Made by a program: the position numbers and the translations under genes | Notes under the pieces: model-generated | Databases searched by the model: none | Told to the model about the DNA's origin: nothing | What the model saw: only the letters and a program-made list of their open reading frames with translations | Part shown: in pieces, positions 27,260-36,229 of the stretch | Numbering within the stretch: the stretch's first letter is position 1 | How the letters are laid out: every line of letters starts with the position of its first letter | Assembly (NCBI GenBank): GCA_025062195.1 | Contig: JANXAS010000018.1 | Location: forward strand, 1 to 64,000 | Origin: Armatimonadota bacterium | GTDB taxonomy: Bacteria; Armatimonadota; Fervidibacteria; Fervidibacterales; Thermosaccharophagaceae | Direction: 5' to 3' | Length of the DNA: 64,000 bases

Positions 27260-27883
27260 TCAACTCTGTAAGTTTCCAAATCCTGAGCGCCCCTCTCGTT
27301 CTAACCACTCGTTTAGCACCTTTCGCCTCTCAGCATCGTCCATCGTTGGCTCATCATACATTCCGGCTGCGCGCCTTTGTTTCAAAGCCTCGTATAAAAT
27401 CACAGCTACCGATGCGGATACATTCAGGCTCTGAGAGAAACCCATCTGTGGTATAACTATGCGCTCATCGGCGAAGCTTAAAGCAACATCAGATACCCCG
27501 CGCTGTTCATTCCCAAAGACTATGGCAACAGGGCGTGTGTAATCAACCTCGGTGAAGTCCTTTGCCGTCACATCAATTTGCGTGCAATAGATGGCATAGC
27601 CCATGCGCTTAAGCTCGCTCAAGCATTCATCAGTTGAGGTGTGCACCGTCATTGTTATCCATTGATGAGCGCCTTTGGTTATGTCCGCATCAAGCACGAG
27701 TGGCTTTAAGCCGGTGTATATTACATGCACATATTGCACACCAGCACTGTCACAAGTCCTCATGATGGCGGAAATGTTTTTGGGGTTGTGAATCTCTTCA
27801 AGGACAATTCGCAGCGTTGCCTGACGCCTGTTGAGCACCTCCATCATTTTGAGGAGCCTTCCATCGGTTACATGGTGCGACAT
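27260..27883 (-). CDS. trmH: tRNA (Gm18)-2'-O-methyltransferase TrmH
   Basis: Methylates the ribose of G18 in tRNA D-loops. About 207 residues. RRQATLRIVLEEIHNPKNIS and AIMRTCDSAG form SPOUT motif 1 (Asn-Arg), VAIVFGNEQRGVSD motif 2 and IPQMGFSQSLNVSASVAVIL motif 3; the C-terminal tail with RRKVLNEWLERE is TrmH-specific. The start is taken as ATG 27883, which fits the family N-terminus and has AGGTGAAG upstream; the frame runs to a TTG at 27940. Together with the gene at 10261 it is one of two SPOUT enzymes in this window. Confidence 0.9.
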   Translation of the reverse strand: MSHHVTDGRLLKMMEVLNRRQATLRIVLEEIHNPKNISAIMRTCDSAGVQYVHVIYTGLKPLVLDADITKGAHQWITMTVHTSTDECLSELKRMGYAIYCTQIDVTAKDFTEVDYTRPVAIVFGNEQRGVSDVALSFADERIVIPQMGFSQSLNVSASVAVILYEALKQRRAAGMYDEPTMDDAERRKVLNEWLEREGRSGFGNLQS

Positions 27884-27940
27884 CCTTTTGCTCTTCACCT
27901 GCCTTAAAGGCAAGCAGTCTGGCGCTTGCAAAGCATGCAA

Positions 27941-28969
27941 TCATCGCCCAACAAGCGGTAGTTTAACTGGCTCGCCACGCTCAATTGAAATGTAGGCTGC
28001 CTCGGCTATCTCAACCGCAGCCATCCCATCGTAGCCTGTTATTTCCGGCTCACGCCCCTCCTGTATGGCATCAATAAATTCTTTCAACTCCTGCCAAACT
28101 GGTGAACCAAGTGAGCGCTTTGAAAGCTCTTCAACTCTAACGCGCCTTTCGTCACCATCCCATCTTCTTATCATCATTTCCGCGCCCTCACCCCAAAAAG
28201 ACGGGAGCAATATTGAGCCGCCCTCACAATCAACCCTGCACCCATAGCCGCCAATTGCTGAAACTTGGCTTGAGTGCAACACGCCAACAGCACCGCTGCG
28301 ATACCTCAGCGATACGAAGGCACAGTCTGGATAATCCCAATTTTTGCAAATATAGTTTCCGCCACACGCAAAGACACACTCAACTTCGCCACCAACCCAC
28401 CGCATGAAATCAAGCTCATGAGTGTTTATCTCCATTAGCGCACCACCGGATTGTGCCCTTGACCTACGCCATGGCACATCCCAAACGCCGCTGAAAGGAC
28501 CGCCAACTCTGTAAACGAACACCGAGATGAGCTTGCCAAGCTCCCCCGATTCAATTTCATCTTTGACAGCGCGGTGCAAAAGATGATATCGGCATACTTG
28601 ACCGATCATGAGCTTTACACCGCTTCGCTCACAGGCACGAATCATCTCAAGGCAATCGGTTACCGACGGAGCCATTGGCTTTTCACAAAATACATGCTTC
28701 CCAGCTTCAGCTGCTGCAATGGTCAAGTCCCTATGGGTGAATGGTGGTGTTGCAATGACGACTGCATCAAGCTCTTCATGCGCCGCAAAGCCAATCGGGT
28801 CAGTATAAGATGGAACACCAAACTCATTTCCGAGCCTCTCGGCGCTCTCCCTTGAAACATCGCACACGCCAAACAGGAGCGCCCCATCCACCTTTACAAG
28901 CTCCGAAGCAAGCGACCGCCCCATCACACCGCATCCAATTAATCCAACCTTCACCTTCCCGCTTTTCAA
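27941..28969 (-). CDS. Gfo/Idh/MocA-family oxidoreductase
   Basis: NAD(P)-dependent sugar or cyclitol dehydrogenase of about 342 residues. The Rossmann motif is GLIGCGVMGRSLASEL, followed by VVIATPPFTHRDL and FCEKPMA with the catalytic-site Lys. The C-terminal substrate domain has GGALMEINTHELDFMRWVGG. The frame extends 51 residues further upstream, but that part is Cys/Trp-rich and unlike the family. I place the start at TTG 28969, with GGGGGTGGG about 7 bases upstream. It lies upstream of trmH and an epimerase-like gene on the same strand. Confidence 0.83.
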   Translation of the reverse strand: MKSGKVKVGLIGCGVMGRSLASELVKVDGALLFGVCDVSRESAERLGNEFGVPSYTDPIGFAAHEELDAVVIATPPFTHRDLTIAAAEAGKHVFCEKPMAPSVTDCLEMIRACERSGVKLMIGQVCRYHLLHRAVKDEIESGELGKLISVFVYRVGGPFSGVWDVPWRRSRAQSGGALMEINTHELDFMRWVGGEVECVFACGGNYICKNWDYPDCAFVSLRYRSGAVGVLHSSQVSAIGGYGCRVDCEGGSILLPSFWGEGAEMMIRRWDGDERRVRVEELSKRSLGSPVWQELKEFIDAIQEGREPEITGYDGMAAVEIAEAAYISIERGEPVKLPLVGR

Positions 28970-29223
28970 GGCAACCCACCCCCAAGTCAAATTGAGATAG
29001 GATTTGCACCGTTGGATGTGAAGACAGATGTTAAGTTGCCCGCACCAGTTAACTTTGCGATCCGGCGATGCGCACAGCAACCTCCAGCGATAGGCGCATT
29101 GCCTACACCATAGCGCAAACATTTATGTGCGTCAATGATTGTAATGCAACAACTGTCATCCAAAACTAACGGTTACGCATGGAATTAAAATTGCACATAG
29201 CTCCTCCACAGGGAGTGATGGTG

Positions 29224-30042
29224 GTGAGCAAAGTGAGCGTGCTATACAAGCGAGCCGTGAAGCCGGTGCAAACTCAGCTCCCGCCAATCTCAGCCATAAT
29301 TGTGTTGACCTTGTTGGCTTCGTTCAATTCCATATTAGCGCTGCATAGCAAACCATCCGACGAATCATCCACATCAGGCAGCGAAAAAGCCATTGTAAAC
29401 GAGCGCAACATAACCTGCCTGTTTGATGACGATGCTTTCAATGAACGAATAAGGCGCAAACTGCCACTTCTATTTCATATTGCCGAAAAACATGCATCTC
29501 GTGCCGGAAAAGTTGGTATGGAAGTCGGTGTGCTCAGAGAGCAGATACTCATCTCAATGCTGATCTACAAGTTTGGGCGCCCTTATGTTGATGTGAACAC
29601 GCCCTCAAACTTCCCAGAGGCTGATGTAACGCTGTTTGGCAAGCCGGTGTCAATTAAGACTGTGACCGTAAGATCAAACAACATCCCAGCTATAAAACTT
29701 GTATGGACAGTTGATTGGCTGAAGGTTGAGAGCTTCGTGAAAGCTTATGAGCCACGCTCCGATTTGCTTGTTGCAATAATACGATGGAATGGCACAGGTG
29801 GATTGTTTGCTATTCCAGTCGGCGCACAGAGGGAGGTGCTCCAAACGCTCGGCAAGGAAAGATACTTGAAGCTACCGCCGAAAGGCACAAACCCAAGAGG
29901 AGTTGAGTTATCACAAGAGGCGCTCGCAATGCTCCTTAGACACAAACTAACTCGCCACATTGAAATTAAATGGGAGCGCCCAAGCCAATATGATGACCTT
30001 GAACCATACATTCGGTGGTTAGCATACTGGGCTGAAGATTAA
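29224..30042 (+). CDS. ThaI-family type II restriction endonuclease (solitary)
   Basis: The last ~215 residues match the ThaI family, whose founding member cuts CGCG: RIRRKLPLLFHIAEKHASRA, GKVGMEVGVLREQILISMLI, ADVTLFGKPVSIKTVTVRSN, GGLFAIPVGAQREVLQTLG, KLPPKGTNPRGVELSQEALA and IRWLAYWAED. The Glu in MEVGVLRE, the Asp in EADVTLFG and SIK form a variant PD-(D/E)xK active site. About 65 N-terminal residues, with a hydrophobic stretch (PPISAIIVLTLLASFNSILA), are foreign to the family; GTG 29224 has GGGAG 8 bases upstream, but the true start is unsure. No methyltransferase or regulator gene is adjacent. Family assignment is from memory of the motif series. Confidence 0.78.
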   Translation: MSKVSVLYKRAVKPVQTQLPPISAIIVLTLLASFNSILALHSKPSDESSTSGSEKAIVNERNITCLFDDDAFNERIRRKLPLLFHIAEKHASRAGKVGMEVGVLREQILISMLIYKFGRPYVDVNTPSNFPEADVTLFGKPVSIKTVTVRSNNIPAIKLVWTVDWLKVESFVKAYEPRSDLLVAIIRWNGTGGLFAIPVGAQREVLQTLGKERYLKLPPKGTNPRGVELSQEALAMLLRHKLTRHIEIKWERPSQYDDLEPYIRWLAYWAED

Positions 30043-30219
30043 GATGCAGCTTGCACGGGCGATGCGCGGTTGCTTTTCTGCGGCGTTAAAAAGCATGGTA
30101 TACGGAGCTCTGTTTCGTCGGGTGCTTTATTGCGAACCTTTTGACCATCATGCACGATTCGCTCATCGCCCGAATGTTAAAACTCCTCGGGTGAATCAAC
30201 ATAAGAGGGTTTGCATGCC

Positions 30220-32550
30220 ATGAATGAGAAGGTGCTTAGCTTGCTTGAATTTGACAAAGTTGTGGGGATAGTCCTCTCACACGCCCAAACAGCTATTGGG
30301 AAAGAACTCATCGCTTCTTTAAAGCCGTCAAGTTGCTTTGAGGAAGTGATGAGGAGGCTCACCGAAACAACGGCTGTGCGAAGATGGTTTGAGAGACACG
30401 GTGCACCGCCGATTGGCGCTGTGAGAGATGTGCGCGGCGAAATTGAGCGTGCTCGTCATGGTGCTGTGCTTGAGCCGTGGGAGCTGCTTGCCATTGCTGG
30501 GACGCTGTCAGCGGCACTTGATGTAAAGGCTGAACTTAAAAGGCACGGCGAGTTGCCAGAGCCTTTAGCAAGCCTCTCCGAGGAGATAAGCGATCTAAAA
30601 TGGCTTGTCCAACACATCAGAATGTGCATTGATGAGAGGGGAAATGTGGTTGATGATGCATCTGGAAGGTTGCGCCAAGTGAGAAACCGGCTCCGTTCGC
30701 TGCGTGAAACTATTTTGGGTAAGCTGCACGCTTTGCTTGTTGAGCCAGGGATACAGCACGCAATTCAAGAGCCGATAATCACAATCCGTGGCGGAAGATA
30801 CTGCATACCTATAAAAGCATCTCATAGGCACGCTGTGAAGGGTGTTGTGCACGACAAATCTTCCTCCGGATTGACACTATTCGTTGAACCTGAAAGCATA
30901 GTTGAACTTGGAAATGAGTTTCGTGAATTGCAACTGGACGAGGAGAGGGAAGTTCAAAGGATATTGCGCGGCTTGACTGATGATGTAGTTAAATCGCTTC
31001 CCGAGATTGAGCGGGTGATGCGTTCCATAGCCCGCATTGATATGCTTTTTGCGCTCGCCGAATTCTCACGGGCGATGAAATGCGTTGAGCCGGAAGTTCA
31101 TCCCGATGGAGCGACAGTTTTACTCGGCGCTCGCCACCCGTTGCTTGGAGAGGCGGCTGTGCCAATTGATGTCCGTGTTGGCGGCGATTTTAACGCGCTC
31201 ATCATAACCGGTCCGAACATGGGCGGTAAGACCGTCACATTGAAGACGATTGGGTTGCTCACACTGATGGCACAGGCAGGCATGCACATACCAGCAAAGG
31301 AAGGTTCTCGCATACGGGTCTTCCAAAAAGTGTTTGCCGACATAGGTGAGGAGCAAAGCATAGAGTTGAGCTTAAGTTCATTTTCATCGCACATGCTTAA
31401 CATAGCGACCATGCTTGAACATGCCGACAATAAGGCGCTCATTTTGATTGATGAACTCGGAGCCGGCACAGATCCTGAGGAAGGTGCCGCACTGTCAAAG
31501 GCGATCTTGAAGAGGCTCTGCGAGATGGGCGCTGTCGTAGTCTGCACAACACACCTTGGCGAGGTGAAGGCATTCGCTCAGGGTCATCCGAACTTCATGA
31601 ACGCATCAATGCAATTTGACCCGCAGACGCTGCAGCCAACTTACAAGCTCGTCATGGGTTCGCCCGGAGCAAGCTATGCGCTTATCATTGCAAGGAGGCT
31701 CGGCATGCCCACCGAAGTCATTGAAGATGCAGAGCGCATGCGCAAGTCAAGTTTTGCCGAATGGGAGAGGGCTCTAAAAGAGGTTGACAGACAAAGGAAT
31801 GAGTTGGAAAGGCAGCTTGCAGCCATCGAGATGGAGAGGCAAAGCCTTCGTTCTCTCATTGAGCGCTACGAGGATGAACTTCAAAAGTTGAGTGAGGAAC
31901 GGGAGAGATTGTTAAGGCAGGCTCGTGAGGAGGCATTGGGCATTATTAAGCGCGCAAGCGACGAAGTTGAGAGCATCCTGAGAGAGATGCGCAAGCAGAC
32001 AAGTGAAAGTGTGGTGACCGAAAAGCTTCGCAAACGCCTCACGGAATTGAAGCGAGAATTCGCAAGCGAAGTCAAGGGCGCAGCACAAGCATCTTATGTG
32101 CCGAGGGTTGGTGAAAGCGTTTTTGTGCCGAGGATACGAGTGCATGGAACCGTGGTTGAAACGAGGGAAAGCAGTGGACAAGTGCTAATTGAAGTTGATG
32201 GGCTGCGCTTCTGGATGCCATTGGGTGAAGTTCAAGCAGCACATGTCAAGCGAGAGGGGGCATCGGAGCCGCCTACGGCTGCGTTACGCATACGCAAGAT
32301 GTTATCTGTGCCAAACGAATTGAACATTATCGGCAGGACGGTGGAAGAGGCTCTTCAAATCGTTGACAAGTTTCTTGATGACGCATTCTTAGCTGGTCAC
32401 AGAGCCGTCCGCATAATTCACGGGAAGGGAAAGTTACGCCAAGCGGTGCACGGGTTGCTTAAGAAGCACGCGCATGTGGAGTCATTTGAATTGGCACCAC
32501 TGAACGAGGGTGGCACAGGAGCTACGATAGTGAAGTTAAAGGTGGTGTAG
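30220..32550 (+). CDS. mutS2: MutS2 / RqcU-type ATPase with Smr domain
   Basis: About 776 residues. MutS-like core and clamp are followed by the ATPase: Walker A ITGPNMGGKTVTLKTIGLL and Walker B ALILIDELGAGTDPEEGAAL. A long coiled coil (about residues 500-640) and a C-terminal Smr nuclease-like domain (IIGRTVEEALQIVDKFLDDA and IIHGKGKLRQAVHGLL) complete the layout. Members suppress recombination and, in Gram-positives, act on collided ribosomes. The Smr loop is HGKGKLR, shorter than the common HGKGTGxLR. It has no mismatch-recognition domain. ATG 30220 has AAGAGGGT about 9 bases upstream. Confidence 0.94.
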   Translation: MNEKVLSLLEFDKVVGIVLSHAQTAIGKELIASLKPSSCFEEVMRRLTETTAVRRWFERHGAPPIGAVRDVRGEIERARHGAVLEPWELLAIAGTLSAALDVKAELKRHGELPEPLASLSEEISDLKWLVQHIRMCIDERGNVVDDASGRLRQVRNRLRSLRETILGKLHALLVEPGIQHAIQEPIITIRGGRYCIPIKASHRHAVKGVVHDKSSSGLTLFVEPESIVELGNEFRELQLDEEREVQRILRGLTDDVVKSLPEIERVMRSIARIDMLFALAEFSRAMKCVEPEVHPDGATVLLGARHPLLGEAAVPIDVRVGGDFNALIITGPNMGGKTVTLKTIGLLTLMAQAGMHIPAKEGSRIRVFQKVFADIGEEQSIELSLSSFSSHMLNIATMLEHADNKALILIDELGAGTDPEEGAALSKAILKRLCEMGAVVVCTTHLGEVKAFAQGHPNFMNASMQFDPQTLQPTYKLVMGSPGASYALIIARRLGMPTEVIEDAERMRKSSFAEWERALKEVDRQRNELERQLAAIEMERQSLRSLIERYEDELQKLSEERERLLRQAREEALGIIKRASDEVESILREMRKQTSESVVTEKLRKRLTELKREFASEVKGAAQASYVPRVGESVFVPRIRVHGTVVETRESSGQVLIEVDGLRFWMPLGEVQAAHVKREGASEPPTAALRIRKMLSVPNELNIIGRTVEEALQIVDKFLDDAFLAGHRAVRIIHGKGKLRQAVHGLLKKHAHVESFELAPLNEGGTGATIVKLKVV

Positions 32551-32558
32551 CCTGCGCT

Positions 32559-34556
32559 ATGCATTTCTCGGGTGAGTGTGAAAGAAGTCAAACTTGCTCA
32601 ATCAGATGGATGGCTGCTGCAATGCTAATGCTGATATGGGCATGCGCGATGATCATGCACGCCATTTCATTAAGAGATGAACCTACAGCAGCTGTGCATG
32701 CAATTGTGAAGCTGCCCGCCGAATTGGAGAGCGCCACAAAACTGGCGAGCATGTTAAAGGAGTTCAATCAGAGTGGTTTAAAAGTTGAGGGCATAGGCGA
32801 GTTTGAGCTCTCCATGAATGAGGATGTTCAAACAGCCACAACAATGCTAAATAAGATCTCCGAGGTGATGCACCATTCAAGGCAACTCGGGGTTGCGTGC
32901 GCTATTTTGGTGAGCATTGCTGAGTTGCCAAAACTGGTCGGCGAAGAATTGCCCAAGAGCATGTTTGCCACAACCGGAAAGGCTTTAGAATCACCCTCAA
33001 TATTTGCCCCACAAACAATGCGAGCTTGCGCAAAGGCGATAAAGTTGCTCTCAAAGCATTTTGCCAACTTGGTTGATGTGGTCACAGTGAGCATGCCACA
33101 ACTTGCGGCTCAAAATTTGAACGCATCAAAATTCGGCAGGACGATGCTATACGATTTCCTGTGCGGCGACGATTATGCAAAGCTCTCCTTTATGCAACAT
33201 TTAAAAGCCCGCTATCTTGCGCTGAATGCGCTCAACAGGGCGTGGGGAACGAAATATAACTCGTGGGGAGAAATCAGCTACCCAATGGAACGCAGCAACG
33301 AAGATTGGATTGACTCACCTTATGGCATGAGGCGCCACTGGGTTGATTTCATCAACTGGTATGGTCTGGCTAATGCAAAATTTGTTTCTCAACTCCTGCA
33401 TCAAATGAGGGAAGCCTTCACGCAATCAAAGCTATGCATTAGCATCCCAACGAGCATAACACCGCCTGCAAGTTGGCTTATCACTGCGCCTGTAAGAGCC
33501 ATATCCGCACATTACAATGCCTTTATCAGGGTTGATGCGAGCATGCCGCTGCTCAATGCAGCTTTGCTTTCATCGTCATGCGAACTTTATAAGGTGAACA
33601 GTGTCTGCAACCTAAGGTTTAATGATGCGATTCATGGCGAGCGCTCAAACATCGCTTTACATGGCAGCAATGCTATTGGGGCACAGGCTTTCATTGTGGC
33701 ATTACTCCAACCCGAGATGCTCGCCGTGAGCATTGAGGAGTTGCGAAGGCTGCTGCAGATGTTTTTGGATGGCGAACTTGTTGTCCCGAAGCGCGCGCAC
33801 CTTACCGATGTGGCGTTGCTCCTACCGAGCACTTCCCTCGCCATTGAACCAGCCTTGCAGGGTGACTTTGCAAAGTGTATGATGAGCCTTTACGATGTTC
33901 TTCCATGCGACCTGGTTGACGAGCAGCTTGTTTGTGATGGCGCAATTGAAGATTACCGATTGTTAGTTGCCCCGATAGGAAGCACATTCAGCGAACCTTT
34001 ACTGAAACGCGTTTCAAGTTGGGTTGAAAGGGGCGGTTTGTTGCTTATCGGCTCCGATGAAGTATGGACAGATTTGCATGGCTCAAGCGACATCGGGAAA
34101 AGGCTGCTGACAAATGATGCTTTCGTGCACAGGGAGACCTTAAAAACGCTCTCGCATGCATTCTCAAATGCAGCAAAAGTAATGGATGCACCGAACGAGG
34201 CGATAAAAGAGATATTTTTAACCTCAGCTAAGCATGTTGGTGATGGCATCGTTATCTGGCTCCCAATAACAGCAATTGGTGAGAGGGGCTTCTCACTTGT
34301 TGCAGCCGATGTTGCCCTCAACATTTCCGGGTGCGCTCCAATGACGCGGCGGGCTATATCCCCATTCAATATGTGGCGCGAGCTTGTCAACCTCTCAAAA
34401 ATTGACGGCGTGATAGCGCTATGGTATGGCGACTTTGTAACGCTGCTAAACGCATCAAGGTTAACATCGGCTTTATCAGTGCAAACTGGTGTTGGCGAAA
34501 TTAGACGCAAACTTGCGCCACTTGAATTTTCATCCATCACCGTGCGCACTAAGTGA
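32559..34556 (+). CDS. Membrane-anchored GH42-like protein, probably not a normal glycosidase
   Basis: 665 residues. A signal anchor (MAAAMLMLIWACAMIMHAIS) is followed by a TIM-barrel-like region. SFMQHLKARYLALNALNRAW and GTKYNSWGEI strongly recall the segment that follows the catalytic acid in GH42 beta-galactosidases (Fxx WL..KY..L..LN.AWGT.Y..W.EI). The expected Asn-Glu acid/base upstream is not seen (VSMPQL instead), and no clear nucleophile Glu is obvious. A glutamine-amidotransferase-like domain follows (DYRLLVAPIGSTFSEPLLKR, WVERGGLLLIGSD), as in GH42 trimers. It starts 9 bases after mutS2. It may be a carbohydrate-binding or divergent enzyme; function is not assigned. Confidence 0.55.
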   Translation: MHFSGECERSQTCSIRWMAAAMLMLIWACAMIMHAISLRDEPTAAVHAIVKLPAELESATKLASMLKEFNQSGLKVEGIGEFELSMNEDVQTATTMLNKISEVMHHSRQLGVACAILVSIAELPKLVGEELPKSMFATTGKALESPSIFAPQTMRACAKAIKLLSKHFANLVDVVTVSMPQLAAQNLNASKFGRTMLYDFLCGDDYAKLSFMQHLKARYLALNALNRAWGTKYNSWGEISYPMERSNEDWIDSPYGMRRHWVDFINWYGLANAKFVSQLLHQMREAFTQSKLCISIPTSITPPASWLITAPVRAISAHYNAFIRVDASMPLLNAALLSSSCELYKVNSVCNLRFNDAIHGERSNIALHGSNAIGAQAFIVALLQPEMLAVSIEELRRLLQMFLDGELVVPKRAHLTDVALLLPSTSLAIEPALQGDFAKCMMSLYDVLPCDLVDEQLVCDGAIEDYRLLVAPIGSTFSEPLLKRVSSWVERGGLLLIGSDEVWTDLHGSSDIGKRLLTNDAFVHRETLKTLSHAFSNAAKVMDAPNEAIKEIFLTSAKHVGDGIVIWLPITAIGERGFSLVAADVALNISGCAPMTRRAISPFNMWRELVNLSKIDGVIALWYGDFVTLLNASRLTSALSVQTGVGEIRRKLAPLEFSSITVRTK

Positions 34557-34601
34557 TGTGCCGCAACAACACAAGGAGCGTATCACAGGGGGTGACCGGT
34601 A

Positions 34602-35582
34602 ATGGGTGGCGAGATAGGCGTATGTGTGGTTGGGTATGGTATGGGCAAATTCCACTGCGATGCGATAAAGCAGACTGATGGGTTAAAGCTTGTTGCGGTG
34701 TGCGATATTGACCAAGAAAGATTGAGGGTGGCAGTTGAGGAACAGGGAGTAAGAGGCTATGCGAAATTAAGGGAAGCTTTAAATGACGACGAGGTTGAGC
34801 TTGTAGTGCTCGTCACACCGCATGACACACATGCGCCGCTCTCAATTCAAGCCATGGATGCTGGCAGGCATTGCATTGTTGAGAAGGTCATGTGTTTGAG
34901 CGTTAAGGAAGCCGACAAGATGATTGAGGCTCGTGACAGAAATGGCGTCTTGTTATCCGTATTCCAAAACAGGCGTTGGGATAGCGATTACTTGACCGTG
35001 AAGCGCATATGTGAATCTGGCTTGATAGGGGAACCGTTTGAATTCCAATCGTGCGTTGGCGGTTATGGCAAGCCAAGAGGATGGCGTGCCTCAAAGAGGC
35101 ATGGTGGTGGGATGCTTTACGATTGGGGCGCTCATCTCGTTGATCAAGCGCTTCAACTTGTTAGGGGTAATGTTGAGTGGGTCTTTGCAAACTTGCACTA
35201 CAGGCACTGGGATGTTGAAGTTGAGACACACTCTCAGGTGTGGCTTCGGTTTGACAACGGTGTCCTGTTCAATATTGAGCTTTCAAATCTCTCGCGCATT
35301 CAAAGACCGCGCTGGCGCGTTCTCGGAACGAAGGGGACGCTCGTGAAGGAATCGTTTGACCCAAGCGATAGGGCTAAAGTCTCAACAGATGTTGATGGTG
35401 TATCAGTTGAGATGCAGATTGAGAGCGTGCGTGGCAACTGGATTGACTATTACCGCAATATTGCAGATGTGTTGCTTAGAGGCGCTGAATTGATTGTCAA
35501 ACCTGAGGAAACAAGGGAAGTGGTGCGTGTCATTGAGGCGGCACATAAGTCGGCTAAGCTATGTAAGCCGATCAAGCTTTAG
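34602..35582 (+). CDS. Gfo/Idh/MocA-family oxidoreductase
   Basis: 326-residue NAD(P)-dependent dehydrogenase. N-terminal Rossmann motif CVVGYGMGKFHCDAI, then VTPHDTHAPLSIQAM and CIVEKVMCLS: the usual Glu-Lys-Pro is Glu-Lys-Val, keeping the catalytic Lys. The substrate domain has RHGGGMLYDWGAHLVDQALQ. GGGGGTGACCGGTA precedes the ATG by a normal distance. It lies 45 bases after the GH42-like gene, suggesting a shared sugar-related role. The substrate is unknown. Confidence 0.85.
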   Translation: MGGEIGVCVVGYGMGKFHCDAIKQTDGLKLVAVCDIDQERLRVAVEEQGVRGYAKLREALNDDEVELVVLVTPHDTHAPLSIQAMDAGRHCIVEKVMCLSVKEADKMIEARDRNGVLLSVFQNRRWDSDYLTVKRICESGLIGEPFEFQSCVGGYGKPRGWRASKRHGGGMLYDWGAHLVDQALQLVRGNVEWVFANLHYRHWDVEVETHSQVWLRFDNGVLFNIELSNLSRIQRPRWRVLGTKGTLVKESFDPSDRAKVSTDVDGVSVEMQIESVRGNWIDYYRNIADVLLRGAELIVKPEETREVVRVIEAAHKSAKLCKPIKL

Positions 35583-35612
35583 CCCTCGCGGCTGCTTTGT
35601 TAACCCGAAGGA

Positions 35613-35640
35613 TTACAATGGCGAGCGTTTGCGGTAAAAT
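35613..35640 (+). promoter_or_regulatory. Candidate promoter of ssrA
   Basis: TTACAA (35613-35618), a 16-base spacer and TAAAAT (35635-35640). This would give a precursor with a 5' leader of about 40 bases, to be removed by RNase P. Confidence 0.4.
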
Positions 35641-35688
35641 AAAAAGCGGCAAATGCCTGAAGCTGCCGGACATCGTGCGCAGCATAGT

Positions 35689-36041
35689 GGGGGCGAATTG
35701 GGCTCGACGATGAGTATCAAGGTGCTGGCGGCAAGCCGGGTGGGCGCGAGTCCCGTTAAAAACGCGCAAGAACGATAAATGCCGAGCCTGTTGCATTGGC
35801 TGCCTAATTGAAGGCAGCGCGTCTTGCCGGCACTCGCCGGTGGTGCTGGACAAGGCGTCAGATAAGCCGGCTGCGTGGCAGTGAGCGCCTACATAGCTGT
35901 CACTAAGCTGAGTGTAGGCTATCCTGCTCAGCATCCCGCTCGCCGGAGGCTGTGCAGGGAAAACCAAAAGGCGAGCTAAGCTTGTAGATGCCAGTGCTGA
36001 GGTCTCATCGGACGCGGGTTCGATTCCCGCCGCCTCCACCA
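35689..36041 (+). ncRNA. ssrA: tmRNA (tag AEPVALAA)
   Basis: Transfer-messenger RNA of 353 bases that rescues stalled ribosomes. The 5' end GGGGGCG (35689-35695) pairs with CGCCTCC (36031-36037, one G-T pair), followed by ACCA. GGGCTCGACG follows as in the tRNA-like domain, and the T arm is GCGGG-TTCGATT-CCCGC. The tag frame runs GCC (35781) to TAA (35805-35807) and encodes AEPVALAA. The resume codon is assigned because GAACGATAAAT precedes it, as in other tmRNAs, and the tag ends in the proteolysis signal LAA. An in-frame GCA further upstream would give a 13-residue tag and cannot be fully excluded. Confidence 0.95.
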
Positions 36042-36229
36042 TTTTTAGGAAGCGGTCTGATGCACCGATATAACAGGGGTATATGAAACTCGTCCGAAAA
36101 ATAGTGTGAGCTATCCGCTGCGTTAGTGGTTTATCATTCATATTGCTCACACCGCCATCAACAAAGCTACTGATGTTAGAAGCTTAGCAGACTCAAACTA
36201 ACTACGCACCAGTTAGGTGGAGAGCGAGC

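Noticed and set aside
29224-30042. Avoidance of CGCG as support for active ThaI restriction
   Set aside because: CGCG is present in several places in the window and no statistics could be computed, so avoidance is neither shown nor excluded.
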